DNA from: Lytechinus variegatus
Taxonomy: Eukaryota; Echinodermata; Echinoidea; Temnopleuroida; Toxopneustidae
Assembly (NCBI RefSeq): GCF_018143015.1
Contig: NC_054746.1
Span: forward strand, 23,202,464 to 23,266,463
Length of the DNA: 64,000 bases
Reading direction: 5' to 3'
Below, piece after piece: positions 9,741 to 21,668 of the stretch. Every line of letters begins with the position of its first letter. Positions within the stretch are counted from its first letter, which is position 1. The notes below the pieces were generated by a model, which saw only the letters and a program-made list of their open reading frames with translations, was not told where the DNA came from and made no database searches. A program made the translations under genes and the position numbers.

Positions 9741-10889
9741 GAGGCAGTACTGATCTTTTGAGCACAATGTACTTTAAACTCTATTGAATGTCTTTATTTT
9801 TAGCGGTCATCCGAACTTTTGTAAAGCATTCTTGTGATGCAAGAATGTAATTCTGGGAAAATTAACTTTACATCATTTTCACAACTCAGCGAGCTGGATG
9901 TACTCACTATTTTTCCTCAGCGCTGCTGCTGAAAGATAGCTATATCCAGCTTGCCTTGACAGTGAAAGTTTGCTCATCACCTGTACCAGTGGTGATTATT
10001 TGCTTATTAAATCCCCACTGAAGAAATTGCTAACCATTGCATTTCTTTATGAAGTCTCTTTAAATTACCTTGATTTGTTGATGGAGTTTCTTTAATACGG
10101 GTTACCATTTTTAAAATGGTGAGACATTTGATTATGTAATGTCGAAAATATTAAGCATATTCAGTATTGTGGTCTTGTTGATTAATTGTTATTATTGTAG
10201 ACTGAAAAAAGAAGGTTGATTTTTAGAGTATTGTAATTTTGTTGCATTGTTGTTATTTGTGAAATGTTCAATGTACATGTATGTCCTCTTTTTTTAATGT
10301 TAAAGGTCACAATCACATCATTCGAGATTTCATGACATGAACAAAACTACATTAAACTTTTCTCCCCTTTGTTTTTTTTTCTTATAGATGTGTTGATAAA
10401 TAAAATGAGGATTTTTTTAAAATCAGGTTCAGCAGTTCTTTTGTTGCAATTTTTCAGCAAGTTTATGTATTTGATAGTGGTCAAATAGAGGTAATGATAG
10501 GGTTTTCTTGGAAACATAATGTTTTTACTACAATGTCAGTACATGGATATTGTTTGATGTAATATAATATCCCTGCTCATTTGCCAAAAGTAATTCAGTA
10601 AACACAGATTTAAAAGCAGTTAGTCTATTAAACGGCATCTCATCAGTTATGGCAATAATCAGTTATTAAAGTTAGTGTCCATTACACCATATTCAGTAGT
10701 TGTCCTTATCATCCGTTTATGTGACTAGTAAGAACTTCAATTTGTTTGAAAATTTTAGCCAAAAATGTCTGTCCCATCAACTCATCATCTACTGATTGCC
10801 ACTCACTCTCAGTAAATGACAACATGTGAATGATTTGTTTCATGTAAAAGATGTCAAAATAGAGAAAATATAGTGTTTTTATGACAGTA
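9741..10889. other. Intergenic AT-rich DNA, nothing recognised
   Basis: No exon, conserved protein segment or clear repeat was recognised in this 1.1-kb stretch. Short reading frames are scattered without homology or splice sites that would join them. Confidence 0.5.
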
Positions 10890-11030
10890 AATATAATAAT
10901 GATGATGATGCACAGCATTTGTATAGCGCCATATATCTGTCAAAGACATCAAAGGCACATTGGAGGAGCCAGCCAATCTGGGTCGCCAAGGAGGGCGCGC
11001 ACACAGAACTGTGACCCGCAGTTCTCTCCT
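10890..11030 (-). mobile_element. SINE 3'-end fragment, antisense
   Basis: Read on the minus strand, the segment ends with GGCGCTATACAAATGCTG followed by CAT/AAT trinucleotides, the same design as the 3' tails of the tRNA-type SINEs here (GCGCTATATAAAT then ATT repeats). The tRNA-like head is not recognisable. Confidence 0.45.
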
Positions 11031-11128
11031 CACGTTAATGCTACTAAGAAAGAGTGATTTCATTTAAATGATCCTAGACACTAATATATAAATGTGTTGT
11101 GGGGAAAAAAGTAGTAGCCATGTAGCCA

Positions 11129-11240
11129 ATTAAAGGGATGGTCCAGGCTCAGGATATTGATATCTCAATAAAAAGAGTAAAATTCACAGAGCAAATTGTC
11201 GAAAATTTGAGCATTCTGCTCTGTGAATTTTACTCTATTT
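11129..11240. repeat. Hairpin-bearing repeat, 20-bp perfect arms
   Basis: AGAGTAAAATTCACAGAGCA at 11174-11193 is the exact reverse complement of 11217-11236, with a 23-base loop. It follows TTAAAGGGATGGTCCAGGCT, which resembles the start of the AAGGGGAAGTTCACC-type MITEs seen elsewhere in the window. Probably a MITE fragment. Confidence 0.5.
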
Positions 11241-11604
11241 ATTTAAGTAAATCTCATTTGGTGACAGATGTTGCAAGGTGTTTATGAAAATCCTGAAACA
11301 ATTTCATGACCAATGATCAAAGTCATTCATGAATATTGTTTTAATTGTATGAAGTGAAATATAAAAGATAATTGTGATTAAATAGTTGAGTTGGATTCAC
11401 CAAGTAGTAGTTAATTGTAGATTAGTGTTTCTGTTGGGAGCTATTTAGGATATACATACCATAATGAAAACCCTTTTTTTTTATTGGACATTTAATAATA
11501 TTGAAAATAGTGATGTGCCCATACTCTCAGTAGAGATCTTTGTAGGCATTTTTTTTGTGTATTTTTAATTTGGACAATAATGTGTTGAGCATTTCATATC
11601 ATAG

Positions 11605-12567
11605 TTTTTGTCTCACCTGCATAGCAGAGTGAGACTATCGGCATCAACACCAAATCTTAACCAAAGGTTAAATTTTTGAAATGACAGCATAACTTAGAAA
11701 GTATATGGACCTAGTTCATGAAACTTGAAGATAAGGTTAATCAAGTATTACTAAAAATCCTGGCTGAGTTTCAAGTCACATGAGCAAGGTCAAAGGTCAT
11801 TTAGGGTCAATGAACTTTGGCCAAGTTGGGTGTATCTGTGGCATTACCATCATAACTTCGAAAGTTTATGGATCTGAGTCATGAAACTTGGACATAAGAG
11901 TAATCAAGTATCACTGAACATCCTGTGCGAGTTTCAGGTCAAATAATCAAGGTCAAAGGTCATTTAAGGTCAATGAACTTTGGCCAAGTTGGGGGTGTTT
12001 GTTGAATTACCATCATAACTGAAAGTTTTTTGGTCTAGTACTCTAGTTCATAAAACTTGGACATAAGAGTTATCAAGTATCACTGAACATCCTGTGCTAG
12101 TTTCAGGTCACAAGACCAAGGTCAAAGGTCAATGGACTTTGGCCATGTAGGGGGTATTTGTTGAATAACCATAACTCTGAAAGTGTGTGGATCTAGTTTA
12201 TAAAACTTGGACATAAGAGCAATCAAGTATCACTGAACATCCTGTGCGAGTTTCAGGTCACATGACCCAGGTCAAATGTCATTTAAGGTCAATGAACTTT
12301 GGCCATGTTGTTTGTAATTATTAGATTGCTGTCTTAAATTTCAAAGTTTATAAATATAGTTTATAAAATGTGGATAGGTTATAGGGGTAATCAAGTATCA
12401 CTGACAAGACTTGGGTCGCATGATCAAGGTCAAATGTAATTTATTGTCAATGAACGTAGTATTGTATCATTATGTGAATATTTATTTTACAGTAGTTTTC
12501 AAAGTCAGCACTGCTGCTATATTGAATCGCGTGATGCAGGTGAGACTGCCGTAGGTGCTCCACTTGT
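11605..12567 (+). mobile_element. Family B tandem-repeat element, copy B2
   Basis: Starts with GTCTCACCTGC (11610-11620) and ends with GCAGGTGAGAC (12536-12546) then CTCCACTTGT. About five units carry the family words; perfect AGGTCAAAGGTCA occurs at 11787, 11950 and 12119. It is more diverged from B1 than B3 is and lacks the GC-rich stretch near the 5' end. Confidence 0.85.
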
Positions 12568-12971
12568 TTTTTTTTTACATAGCTTTTTTAATAATTTGAA
12601 TACCTAACTTTTATTGTTGAATTTGCATGTTTGAATTTTACTTATCAAATTCATGAAACAGTGAATGTTCTGTGCAATGTGTTGTATATTTATTTTATGC
12701 CCATTTCTTTTGAAGTTTGTGATGGGTTGTTTTAGCTTTTTCATTGTTCAGTATTGATGCACAGGTATATTTCAGAGAGAATGTTAAGAATGATAATGAA
12801 TTATTGTTATTATTATTATAAGGTGTAACATATTTTGGAACTACACTTATTTATTTGACATGCAATAATCCATAGCAGCCGAGATCTCCAAACGAAGTAA
12901 AAATTTGTGTTTATTGTATATTTTAGAATAGCTCTACAGAATTGGAAAGTATTCATTTACAAATAGGAATA

Positions 12972-13275
12972 GGGGGCATCATGGTCTCTTGATTACAACT
13001 CTTGTCTTCCAATCAGAGGGACATGGGTTGGAATCCCAGCCATGGCGTGTTTTTCTTCAGCAAGAAATTTACCCACATTGTGCTGCACTCGACCCAGGTG
13101 AGGTGAATGGGTACCCGATAGGATTTATTCCTTGAATGCATTAGCGTCTATATGGCTGCTCAGCTACAGCTGGGGTAGTAATATGATACCAAGTATCAAG
13201 CGCAGAAGAGTATATGCAATTATAGTAGCTGCGCTATATAAATGGAGTCTGGACCATATTATTATTATTATTAAA
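12972..13275 (+). mobile_element. tRNA-derived SINE, full length
   Basis: A tRNA-like head starts near GGGGGCATCATGGTCTC with a B box GGTTGGAATCCC near 13026-13037. The core contains CAGCAAGAAATTTACCCACA and GAATGGGTACCCGATAGG, and the 3' part has GCTGCGCTATATAAATGGAG followed by an ATT trinucleotide tail. The same core recurs at 33205 and 40312. Pol III transcription in the past is implied by the family; current activity is unknown. Confidence 0.8.
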
Positions 13276-13630
13276 TAGTAGTAACAAAATATAAACAGGT
13301 TGTAAGAATATGGCCAATAGTTTAAGTGTTTAAGTCATGTGCTGGTGCTTCGATTTTACCCAACCTCCAGGCCTTGTATTTTGGATGCATCACTGCACTG
13401 ATAATTTGTGTATTTTCTAAGTGAAGACTTTGCTATTGCATTGACAATGGTGTGTACACTGAGTCATGCACGCAGTGACATGAACATGCATCATACTTTA
13501 TAGTTATGCTTTTCAAGTTATAAGGGGAAGTAAATGTGACTTCCTTGCCTGTACAATTCGTGGAAATTGGAAAGGTTTTATGAACAAATTTTCTTAGACA
13601 TTCATACTGGTACCTGTTTTACGAAACCAA

Positions 13631-13947
13631 TAATGCAAATAATCCAAGCTATGTTGGGTAGGTTACAAATTAAAGCAGAGGTTTGAGGTGGTTTGAGCCC
13701 AGTTTGGTGTTTCATAATACTGTTCATAAGGTATTGTTTGACTGGTTATCCTTTCTTGTAATTGATGTACACCAAATTTTCATTGATGTTGATTAAATGC
13801 CTAAGAAATGATCACCAGTCTTTTATAGAGTCACTCGTAACTTACTAAAAGCTTTATGAAACAATTACTTCATCAAGTCTTTCAGAAAGTGAGGTTAAAT
13901 GTCGGTTGAGTTGTAAACAATCATATCTGATTGATGCACCTCTGTGA
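13631..13947 (+). mobile_element. Second 7SL-like SINE copy, interrupted by a MITE
   Basis: AATCCAAGCTATGTTGGGTA at 13641-13660 and the following GTTACAAAT and GTTTGAGCCCAG align with the 1988-2136 repeat; the shared 3' word is found at 13918-13938. Between them lies a MITE-like segment at 13706-13864 with ends GGTGTTTCATAATAC and CTTTATGAAAC, resembling the MITE at 38362. The two pieces are inferred to be one interrupted copy. Confidence 0.4.
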
Positions 13948-14788
13948 AAAAGACTCAAACACACATGCAGGCATCTCCGATATTTCTCTCAATCTGCAAA
14001 CATGTTTAGTGCTTTTGCCCCGTGCTTATTGCAACATCATAATTTACCTTTAGTGCTCTCTGCTTGGCTACTAACATATTCTCACATTGTGACCTGTGCA
14101 TTATTTGCTTGTTTTCAGGAAGGGATGTGTCCATGCCATACCTTTCGGGTGCCAAGTCTGTAAAATATGCTGTGTTTGTAGAATTATTAAATTAGAATTA
14201 GCCAAAGTCTTGACTGTGACTTCAAAGGGGGCTTGTAATCTTGTTTTCTTCTACAAGCAGAAGTGTACATTTTGCGCAAGATGCATTTCATTTTGGTGCT
14301 AAGAATACCCAATCACAATGCCAATTTCTTTCATATTTTTCTTTTTTTTTCTGAGCAGTATTAGGAACATGTTTCAGTTGGGTCTTTCCTTTTTCTTTAA
14401 TACAAATGTATATCTTGTATGACGTTTTTTGAGGGGCCATAATGTGATATGAATTCATAGGTAGCAGCAAGGATGTGCAATATGTATGGATTAAGTATAG
14501 CACTCAGAAGTTAATCATTCTTACCATATTTCAGGCAAAAGGCTGTTCTTTTTACCAGTACCCCATCCCCTGTAAAAATAATATTGGTCAAGAACTGAAC
14601 AGTTCGATAGAAGTTACGTAGTCTATGTAATGGTAGCAACTAGCAACCAAATTATGTTTCCTTTGGTGTATATATATGTATTCTTTATGACCACTTGTAG
14701 AGAATGTGTCATCACATCAAGATAAAGTACTGATGGGGGGGGGCTTATTTCATCAGCTATTTGTAAGTTATTATACATGATGGTATGA
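13948..14788. other. Intergenic DNA, nothing recognised
   Basis: AT-rich, with a few poly-T and poly-G runs. A 68-codon frame at 14096-14302 has no start-context, splice or homology support. Confidence 0.45.
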
Positions 14789-15230
14789 GTGGCCGCAGTT
14801 GGAAGTGCCAAAATATGACTCCCAACTTTATCCTGATGATTTGATGAAGACTAATAATAATATACTAAAAACTTATGCTAGCGGAGGAATCTTTTGGTAA
14901 AAAAGATGTTATAAATCTGCTATTGCAAACTCATGACAGGTGAATAAAATGCAGTTACCTCACAAATGCCTATTTAGTAAGAGTACACCAACAGTTTATT
15001 GAGCTATGTGTAAAGTGGCCACAGTTGGAAGTGCCAAAATATGACTTCCAACTTTATCCTGATGATTTGATGACTAATAATAATATACTAAAAACTTATG
15101 CTAGCGGTGGAATCTTTTGGTAAAAAAGATGGCATAAATCTGCTATTGCAAACTCAAGACAGGTGAATAAAATACACTGTTATCTCACAAATCCCCATTT
15201 AGTAATAGTACACCAACAGTTAATTGAGAT
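14789..15230 (+). repeat. 226-bp tandem duplication, two copies
   Basis: The copies start with GTGGCCGCAGTTGGAAGTGC at 14789 and GTGGCCACAGTTGGAAGTGC at 15015. They stay aligned through ACTTATGCTAGCGG and AGTACACCAACAGTT, with about a dozen substitutions and a short indel. No coding frame is shared. It looks like a local segmental duplication. Confidence 0.85.
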
Positions 15231-16285
15231 ATATCTTTAACTTTACAAACACTTCTAAAATGGGTTTGTAAAACAATGACCATGGCTTCAGGAAGAATCT
15301 GCACTGATATAGGTGTATAAACAGATGTCTTCATTTGGGCAAGATTTAGGGAATGTGCCATGTCTTGTCCCCAAACATGTAATTTTTATGGTTTGCATCA
15401 GATACAGGTTTCTCTCTTGATATCTAGTTTCAGGTATCAAATAAGCTTTATGGTTGAAACTAATATGGATAGTAGCAATTATTGTGAATAAATGTTTTAA
15501 AAGGATTTGTTATACGAGTAGGGTTCATTAGTTTGTTGTTAAGAAACGTGCATGGATTTAAGGTTCTTGTACCAATGTTTCTTCTGTTTATTGAATGCGA
15601 TTGAATGCCTTGTTTTTAGATCTGGATATGATAGAATATTTGGAAATGACAAGAAATGAAGGTTAGGAATGCTATTTTCCTCATGCAGTTGTTAATTCCT
15701 CTTTTACAAAGGACGGCTGTTCAACTTTTTTATACAGTCATGCTAATTTTTGAAAAGAATTGAGAAATCTGTGAAATGGGATAAATGTGAAGTTTGGTTT
15801 TGTGTTATCTTCTTCTTGGATACGTTTTATTCAATTGTGTTATGAATGTTGGGTATTAAGAATAAAATATATTTATATATATTATTTGACTTGATGAAGG
15901 CTTTTTTAACTCTGTCTGAATACAGTTGTGCTTCTGCTTTGGACTGTAAGATTTGTACATCAATCCCCGATTCAAAATTAACTAATTTTCAATAAACGAG
16001 AGGAGTTTCACCCTGATCATTTATGTCAAGTAGGTTTTAATTCGAGAAATAGAAAATGGGAGGAATGTTAATGAAGGTTTGGCAAAAAATCCATCAAAAA
16101 ATAACTAGTTTTGTTATGAAGCAAGTTTTTAAGTGTGTGTCATGTCATAAAAGTGCATCAATTGTGTTTTTTTTTAAGTTCATGACAATTTTTTTTATAC
16201 AGTACAGAAACAAGTATGCCTAAAATGTGTCTGAATGTACATGTATATTAAATGCTCAAATCATTTTCTTTTATGAAAGGGTATT
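15231..16285. other. Intergenic AT-rich DNA, nothing recognised
   Basis: No exon, RNA gene or repeat boundary was recognised. Confidence 0.5.
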
Positions 16286-16539
16286 TTCCGGGGGGGGGGG
16301 GGGGGCACTCAGTATATATTGCATAGTTGGTATGTGCCGCAGTGGGGACCGCCATTTTTACACAAATTTCCGTTCCAAGGCATAGCATTTTTGTCCTATT
16401 GACAAAAAGAACAAAGAAAGCCGATCCAAAGCATAGCATTTTCTTCTCATCGAGAAAAAAGGAAGAAATCTGCTCCAAGGCTTCGCACATTTTTTGTTAC
16501 GCCATTCCGGTCACATTGATCCGCTACAATGAGCTGCAA
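16286..16539. mobile_element. G-tract element fragment, cut by family B copy B3
   Basis: A run of about 18 G is followed by GCACTCAGTATATATTGC and three variant repeats of the phrase CCAAAGCATAGCATTTT, with AAAAAGAACAAAG-like spacers. The sequence stops where B3 begins. G-tract ends followed by CACT resemble the ends of the hAT-type MITEs at 27663 and 44794, but the interior differs. Confidence 0.45.
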
Positions 16540-17646
16540 TTTTTGTCTCACCTGCGAAGCAGAGTGAGACTATAGGCGCCGCTTTTCCGACGGCGACGGC
16601 GGCGGCGTCAACATCAAATCTTAACCTGAGGTTAAGTTTTTGAAATGACATCATAACTTAGAAAGTATATGGACCTAGTTCATGAAACTTGGCCATAAGG
16701 TTAATCAAGTATTACTGAACATCCTAGTAGAGTTTCATGTCACATGACCAAGGTCAAAGGTCATTTAGGGTCAATGAACTTAGACCATGTTGGAGGAATC
16801 AACATCGAAATCTTAACCTGAGGTTAAGTTTTTGAAATGTCATCATAACTTAGAAAATATATGGACCTAGTTCATGAAACTTGGACATAAGGTTAATCAA
16901 GTATAGCTGAACATCCTGCATGAGTTTCACGTCACATGTCCAAGGTCAAAGGTCATTTAGGGTCAATGAACTTTGGCCGAATTGTGGATATCTGTTGAAT
17001 TCCCATCATAACTTTGAAAGTTTATGGATCTGATTCATGAAACTTGGACATAATAGTAATCAAGCATCACTGAACATTTTGTGCAAGTTTCAGGTCTCAT
17101 GATTAAGGTCAAAGGTCATTTAGGGTCAATGAACTTTGGCCGAATTGGGGTATCTGTTGAATTACCATCATAACTTTGAAAGTTTATTGGTCTAGTTCAT
17201 TAAACTTGGATATTATAGTAATTAAGTATCTCTGAACATCCTGTGCGCATTTCAGGTCACATGACCAAGGTCAAAGGTCAATGAACTTTGGCCGAACTGG
17301 GTGTATCTGTTGAATTACCATCATAACTTTGAAAGTTTATGGATCTGATTCATGAAACTTGTACATAAGAGTAATCAAGTATCACTGAACATCCTGTGCG
17401 AGTTTCAGGTCACATGATCAAGGTCAAAGGTCATGTAAGGTCAATGAACTTTGGCCATGTTGGGGTTTTTTGTTGAATAACCATCATATCTCTGTAAGTT
17501 TATTGGTCTAGTTCATAAAAAGTGGACATAAGAGTAACCATGTATCACTGAACATCTTGTGCGAGTTAGAGTAGTATTCAAAGTCAGCACTGCTGCTATA
17601 TTGAACCGCGTGGTGCAGGTGAGACGGCCAGAGGCATTCCACTTGT
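16540..17646 (+). mobile_element. Family B tandem-repeat element, copy B3
   Basis: GTCTCACCTGC at 16545-16555 and GCAGGTGAGAC at 17615-17625 bound the element, with CATTCCACTTGT at the end. It is nearly identical to B1 along its length. Perfect AGGTCAAAGGTCA occurs at 16751, 16943, 17106, 17268 and 17421, giving one per unit. Confidence 0.87.
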
Positions 17647-17675
17647 TTTTTAATTTGACAATATTATGACAAAAT

Positions 17676-17822
17676 AATATGGAGAATGGGAAAATTTAAT
17701 GAAGGAAGAAGAGGCTGGAGAATGAGGAAGAGAAAGAAGTAGAGGAAGAAGGAGAAGAAGGAACAGGAGAAGAGGAAGAAGTAGGAGAGGAAGGGGAAGA
17801 AAGAGGAGAAAGATGGGCGGAG
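17676..17822 (+). repeat. Polypurine GA-rich tract
   Basis: About 145 bases are almost only A and G on the + strand, built from GAAGAGG and GGAGAAG words, and end at GAGGAGAAAGATGGG. The minus-strand reading frame across it is Ser/Phe/Leu low complexity and is not a gene. Confidence 0.75.
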
Positions 17823-18980
17823 TGCCGTAAAAGCAGCCTCACATGTGTGGCCTATGATATTGTCTGATCTTTGATGGTTGAATTGAAACGATTCAAATGT
17901 GTTCAATTTTGATTGTGTATTTTGTTATACATCCCTTTCTATGGATTTAAAAAGAAAAGACAAAATATTGTTATCGATTGCCCCCGTCTGACGATGGCGC
18001 GCATTGTTCATGGAAGAATAATTTTCGCCGCGGATTGCATGCTCGTCCACACTCGCGGTCAAAGAATCTGTACCTGAAGGCCAGGCGGTAGAACTGAAAC
18101 GTAATTAAAATATACTTTTCGTCCAGTTGTTTACTCGTATTCGGAATGACACATGGAAAGGTTTTCAGTTTCATGTAAAGGCACTATTTAATCGTTTGGG
18201 GAAAAAAATAAAATTTGAAGAAAAAAAAAAACGATTGTCACCACTTAACTCGAAGGGTGGGGACGCCCACAACATGCACACAATATTATATTTAAATTGC
18301 AAATGTATCTCATTCATTCCTTTTTTAATGAGGAAAAATTCATCAAAATCGGATTTAAAAAAATCTTAAAGTTTTACCTTGTAATACACACATTCTGGTC
18401 AATATACAACTTACGGGACCGATGACGGGTGGCCTACGTACTCACTATTTAAAAAAAATAATACTACAATATTATTTTCTACTCATTGTAATGTAAAACT
18501 AATTTTTATTTCTCCCTGACAATGTGGAAGTGCATTATTTTGTTTGGATGAGAAGTGTTTTGTAAAATCTTCAAAAGTGATAATTCCGGAATAATTCGTT
18601 GTGAGACATCACCGACTCTCTCATTTGCAATGTGCTGTGCCATATCTGATTTGTTAAAAATAAGGAAATTTTAAAGCATCAAATTATGATGTCATTGATT
18701 TCTTGTTTTTCATCAAATTTTGATAAAATTTCCAGCATATATGCTTGTATGATTATTTTTCTTTTTTAATTCAAATCGACATTTTTTTTTTTTGGGGGGG
18801 TGGGTGGACAGGCGAATCTATATCTAATCCTTTATTGTCGGCCTTAATTGTGGGGTCACAGTCATCCGCTGTTATCAACTAATTCAGATGAGCTTATTTT
18901 TCATATTCTGGAAATCTGTATGATATAATTCCACAATTTAATTTTGATAGAGGGAAGAGGTAGCCTAAATATGATGCCAT
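17823..18980. other. Intergenic DNA, nothing recognised
   Basis: Contains short poly-A and poly-T runs and a G-rich word at 18796-18812. No supported gene. Confidence 0.45.
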
Positions 18981-19632
18981 TTTTTGTCTTATCTGCATAA
19001 CAGAGTGAGACTATATAGGCGCCGCTTTAAGGACGGGGGCGGCGGGGTCAACGTCCAATCTCAACCGAAATTTAAGTTTTTTTAATGACATCATAATGGA
19101 CCTATAGTAAGTGTTCATGAAACTTGGTCATAAGGTAAATCAAGGTAATATTACAGAACGTCCTGCCTGAGTTTCAAGTCACACGAATAAGGTCAAAGGT
19201 CATTTAGGGTCAATGAACGTTGGTCAAGTTGGAGATATTTGTTGAATTATATAATTTGAAAGTTTATAGATCTGATTCATATAACCTGGACATAAGAGTA
19301 ATCAAGTATTTTTTAATATCCTTTGCGGTCGAGTTTCAAGCGGGGTTTCAAGTCACATGAAGGTCATTTAAGGTCAATGGACTTTGGCCATGTTGGAGGT
19401 AATTATTATATTGCTGTCATAACTGTCGAAGTTTATGGATGTAGTTTATGAAATATTGACATAAGGGTAATCAAGTATCTTAGGTCACATGATCAAGGTC
19501 AATGTCATTTAGGGTCAATGAACGTAGTATTGTATCATTATATGAATGGTGTTTTGTGAATAATTTATGTCATCACATGCTGCTGAATCGTGTAATGCAG
19601 GTGAGACTGCCAGAGGCGCTCGCTCCACTTGT
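18981..19632 (+). mobile_element. Family B element, diverged and shortened copy B4
   Basis: GTCTTATCTGC at 18986-18996 and GCAGGTGAGAC at 19597-19607 are the decayed and intact ends, followed by CTCCACTTGT. Units are fewer and more diverged; one perfect AGGTCAAAGGTCA remains at 19191. This is the oldest-looking long copy. Confidence 0.8.
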
Positions 19633-19974
19633 AATTGAATTATATTAATATTTTAGTGTTCACAAACAATGCAGATCTTTCTTCCGTTTCTTCCCACCTT
19701 GTTTATATGGCTTCCTCCTCTTAAGTTTTCCTCTGGGTCTTAATATGATTTCTCAGAGTTGACATTTGAAAGGGAAAGTTCAACCTTACGTTAAGTTTTT
19801 CATGAAAGAAGAAAAAATAAAGAAATGCATTTTTGAAGATTTGGCAGCTTTCCTATATGTTATGCAATATATTCCATAAAATACCATTTTCTATTTAAAA
19901 AAAAGTGAAAGTGATATTTGTGCATTCATATTCATTATATCAGACACATACCCCCTTTTTATAAGTCAATATCA

Positions 19975-21668
19975 AGGGCGCCGGAAGCGGGGGGCAGGGG
20001 GGGCGCTTGCCCCCCCATGACATTTTTGGGGGGCAAAACGAGATTTTGCCCCCCCCCCCCAATGTGCCCCCCTGAAAGTAGAAAAATGATAAATTATTTA
20101 AGGACAAAAGTAAACGAAGGCACTTTTCCGCCTGAAAATTGTCATTTCCATTGTAAAAAATGAAAAAAATTTGCCCCTGACGGGGCAAATACGTTATCAT
20201 AGTAAGCCACTAAGCCTAGCGTCGTTTGACGAACAGTTCCTCTGTGAAACATACCTTTGATAAGCCCATTTTCCATCTCATTACAGTGTGATAACGTTTA
20301 ACCTTTTAAGGAATACATTTCAGACTAAAAGCGAATGGCAAATTGATAGTGGTCCACCAATGATTAGGGTTATAATTATGCTGGCTGTGTCGTCTAACAA
20401 ACGCGCGGTTGCCCAGAAACGCTCCGACCGGACCCGATATCACTAACGCGCGTGAACACTAGTTACTCGAGCCACATATGAATCTATGTCATAGCTGTCA
20501 AGCCCAGAAACCATAACATCTCGAGAAACTTGTTTCAATTATTCATTTTCAACTAAATATAAATTGAGTTAATACAGTGATAACAAGTCAGTGCCTTAAA
20601 GAAAATACCAAGGTCATTTCAACTCAATATAGACATGTTATCAGAAAACTACACACAGAATAATCATGTATAGAGGTTTATAATTTGTGAAAATGGTGAA
20701 TCCCACTCGAAAGCAACTTAGAGATAATGTTTAGACATGTAAAAAATAAAATCATCTGTGAAAGTGTCTTCTTGAAGTTCTTGACCGGGCTCATATTATC
20801 CGAGATATGAATAAAAATGTAAATAAAGAATATAAAAGAAAAAAAGCGTTACAGTACTGCTCTACTATAAAAAAAAGTCTTAAGATATTTTCACAGCCCC
20901 GTATTTTCCTCTATTCCTTTTCATTGGCATGATTGGAAGGCGTTTTGTCTGATACTATTTCAGCTCATATGATATAGCACTTATGTATTTTAGATTCCAA
21001 AACTTCTTTCCATTACCTGTTACTAATCAGATCGAGATGGCAGCTATGTTCTCTGGTTCATCCCAGCTTTTGTTATTCATGGACGTTTGCAAAAATAAAA
21101 AAAAAACAATCCGGGAGTGGGTGGGGCTGCAAGACCTAAATTTTCGAAGAAACTTAAGAGCGAGGGGGTTTGTGATGGGGGAGCTTTTGCATTTTCTAGA
21201 ATAAAATTGAAGGATTTCGTGCACACTTTTGGTGAATTTTGTGAATTTTGCCCTCTCGATCGGCGGCCCCCGGCTGCGTACGGTCATGTTTGTCATCTTA
21301 AAGTCTAGCTAAAGGCTTATATTACATTGGTTTGTTTGAAACAATTTCGTTTGCAATAAGGCTCGTAATTTGCTGGAACTGCGACCCTGATCATGAAGAA
21401 ACACCAGTCTGGGTCAGAAGGGAGGAAACAGAAGGAGCAAAGAGAACTTCAAGACTGTTTAATTCTCAAGAAATTTATTTTTGAATGCTTTTAGAAACGC
21501 AACTTTTATACTCCATTTTTACACAAAGTCCGTACCGTGGGGGTGGTGGTCCCACAGCCTCTCCCGCTCGATCGCTTTGGTGTCTCACGCTGTCAAAAAT
21601 ATTGTGCCCCCTTCGGGATTTCGCCCCCCCCCCAAAAAAAAAAAACTGAAAGTGTTCCGGCGCGCCTG
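19975..21668. mobile_element. Possible 1.7-kb element with GGCGCCGGAA-type ends
   Basis: AGGGCGCCGGAAGC near 19975 is partly inverted at the right end as GTTCCGGCGCGCCT near 21655-21668. Both ends are followed inward by G- or C-runs (TTGCCCCCCC; TTCGCCCCCCC) as in invertebrate non-autonomous elements of this kind. The interior has no recognised protein. The two ends could also belong to separate short insertions. Confidence 0.35.

Noticed and set aside
13025-13037. tRNA gene at the B box (also at 33252)
   Set aside because: The cloverleaf is incomplete, and both heads continue into the same SINE core and ATT tail, so they are SINE promoters.
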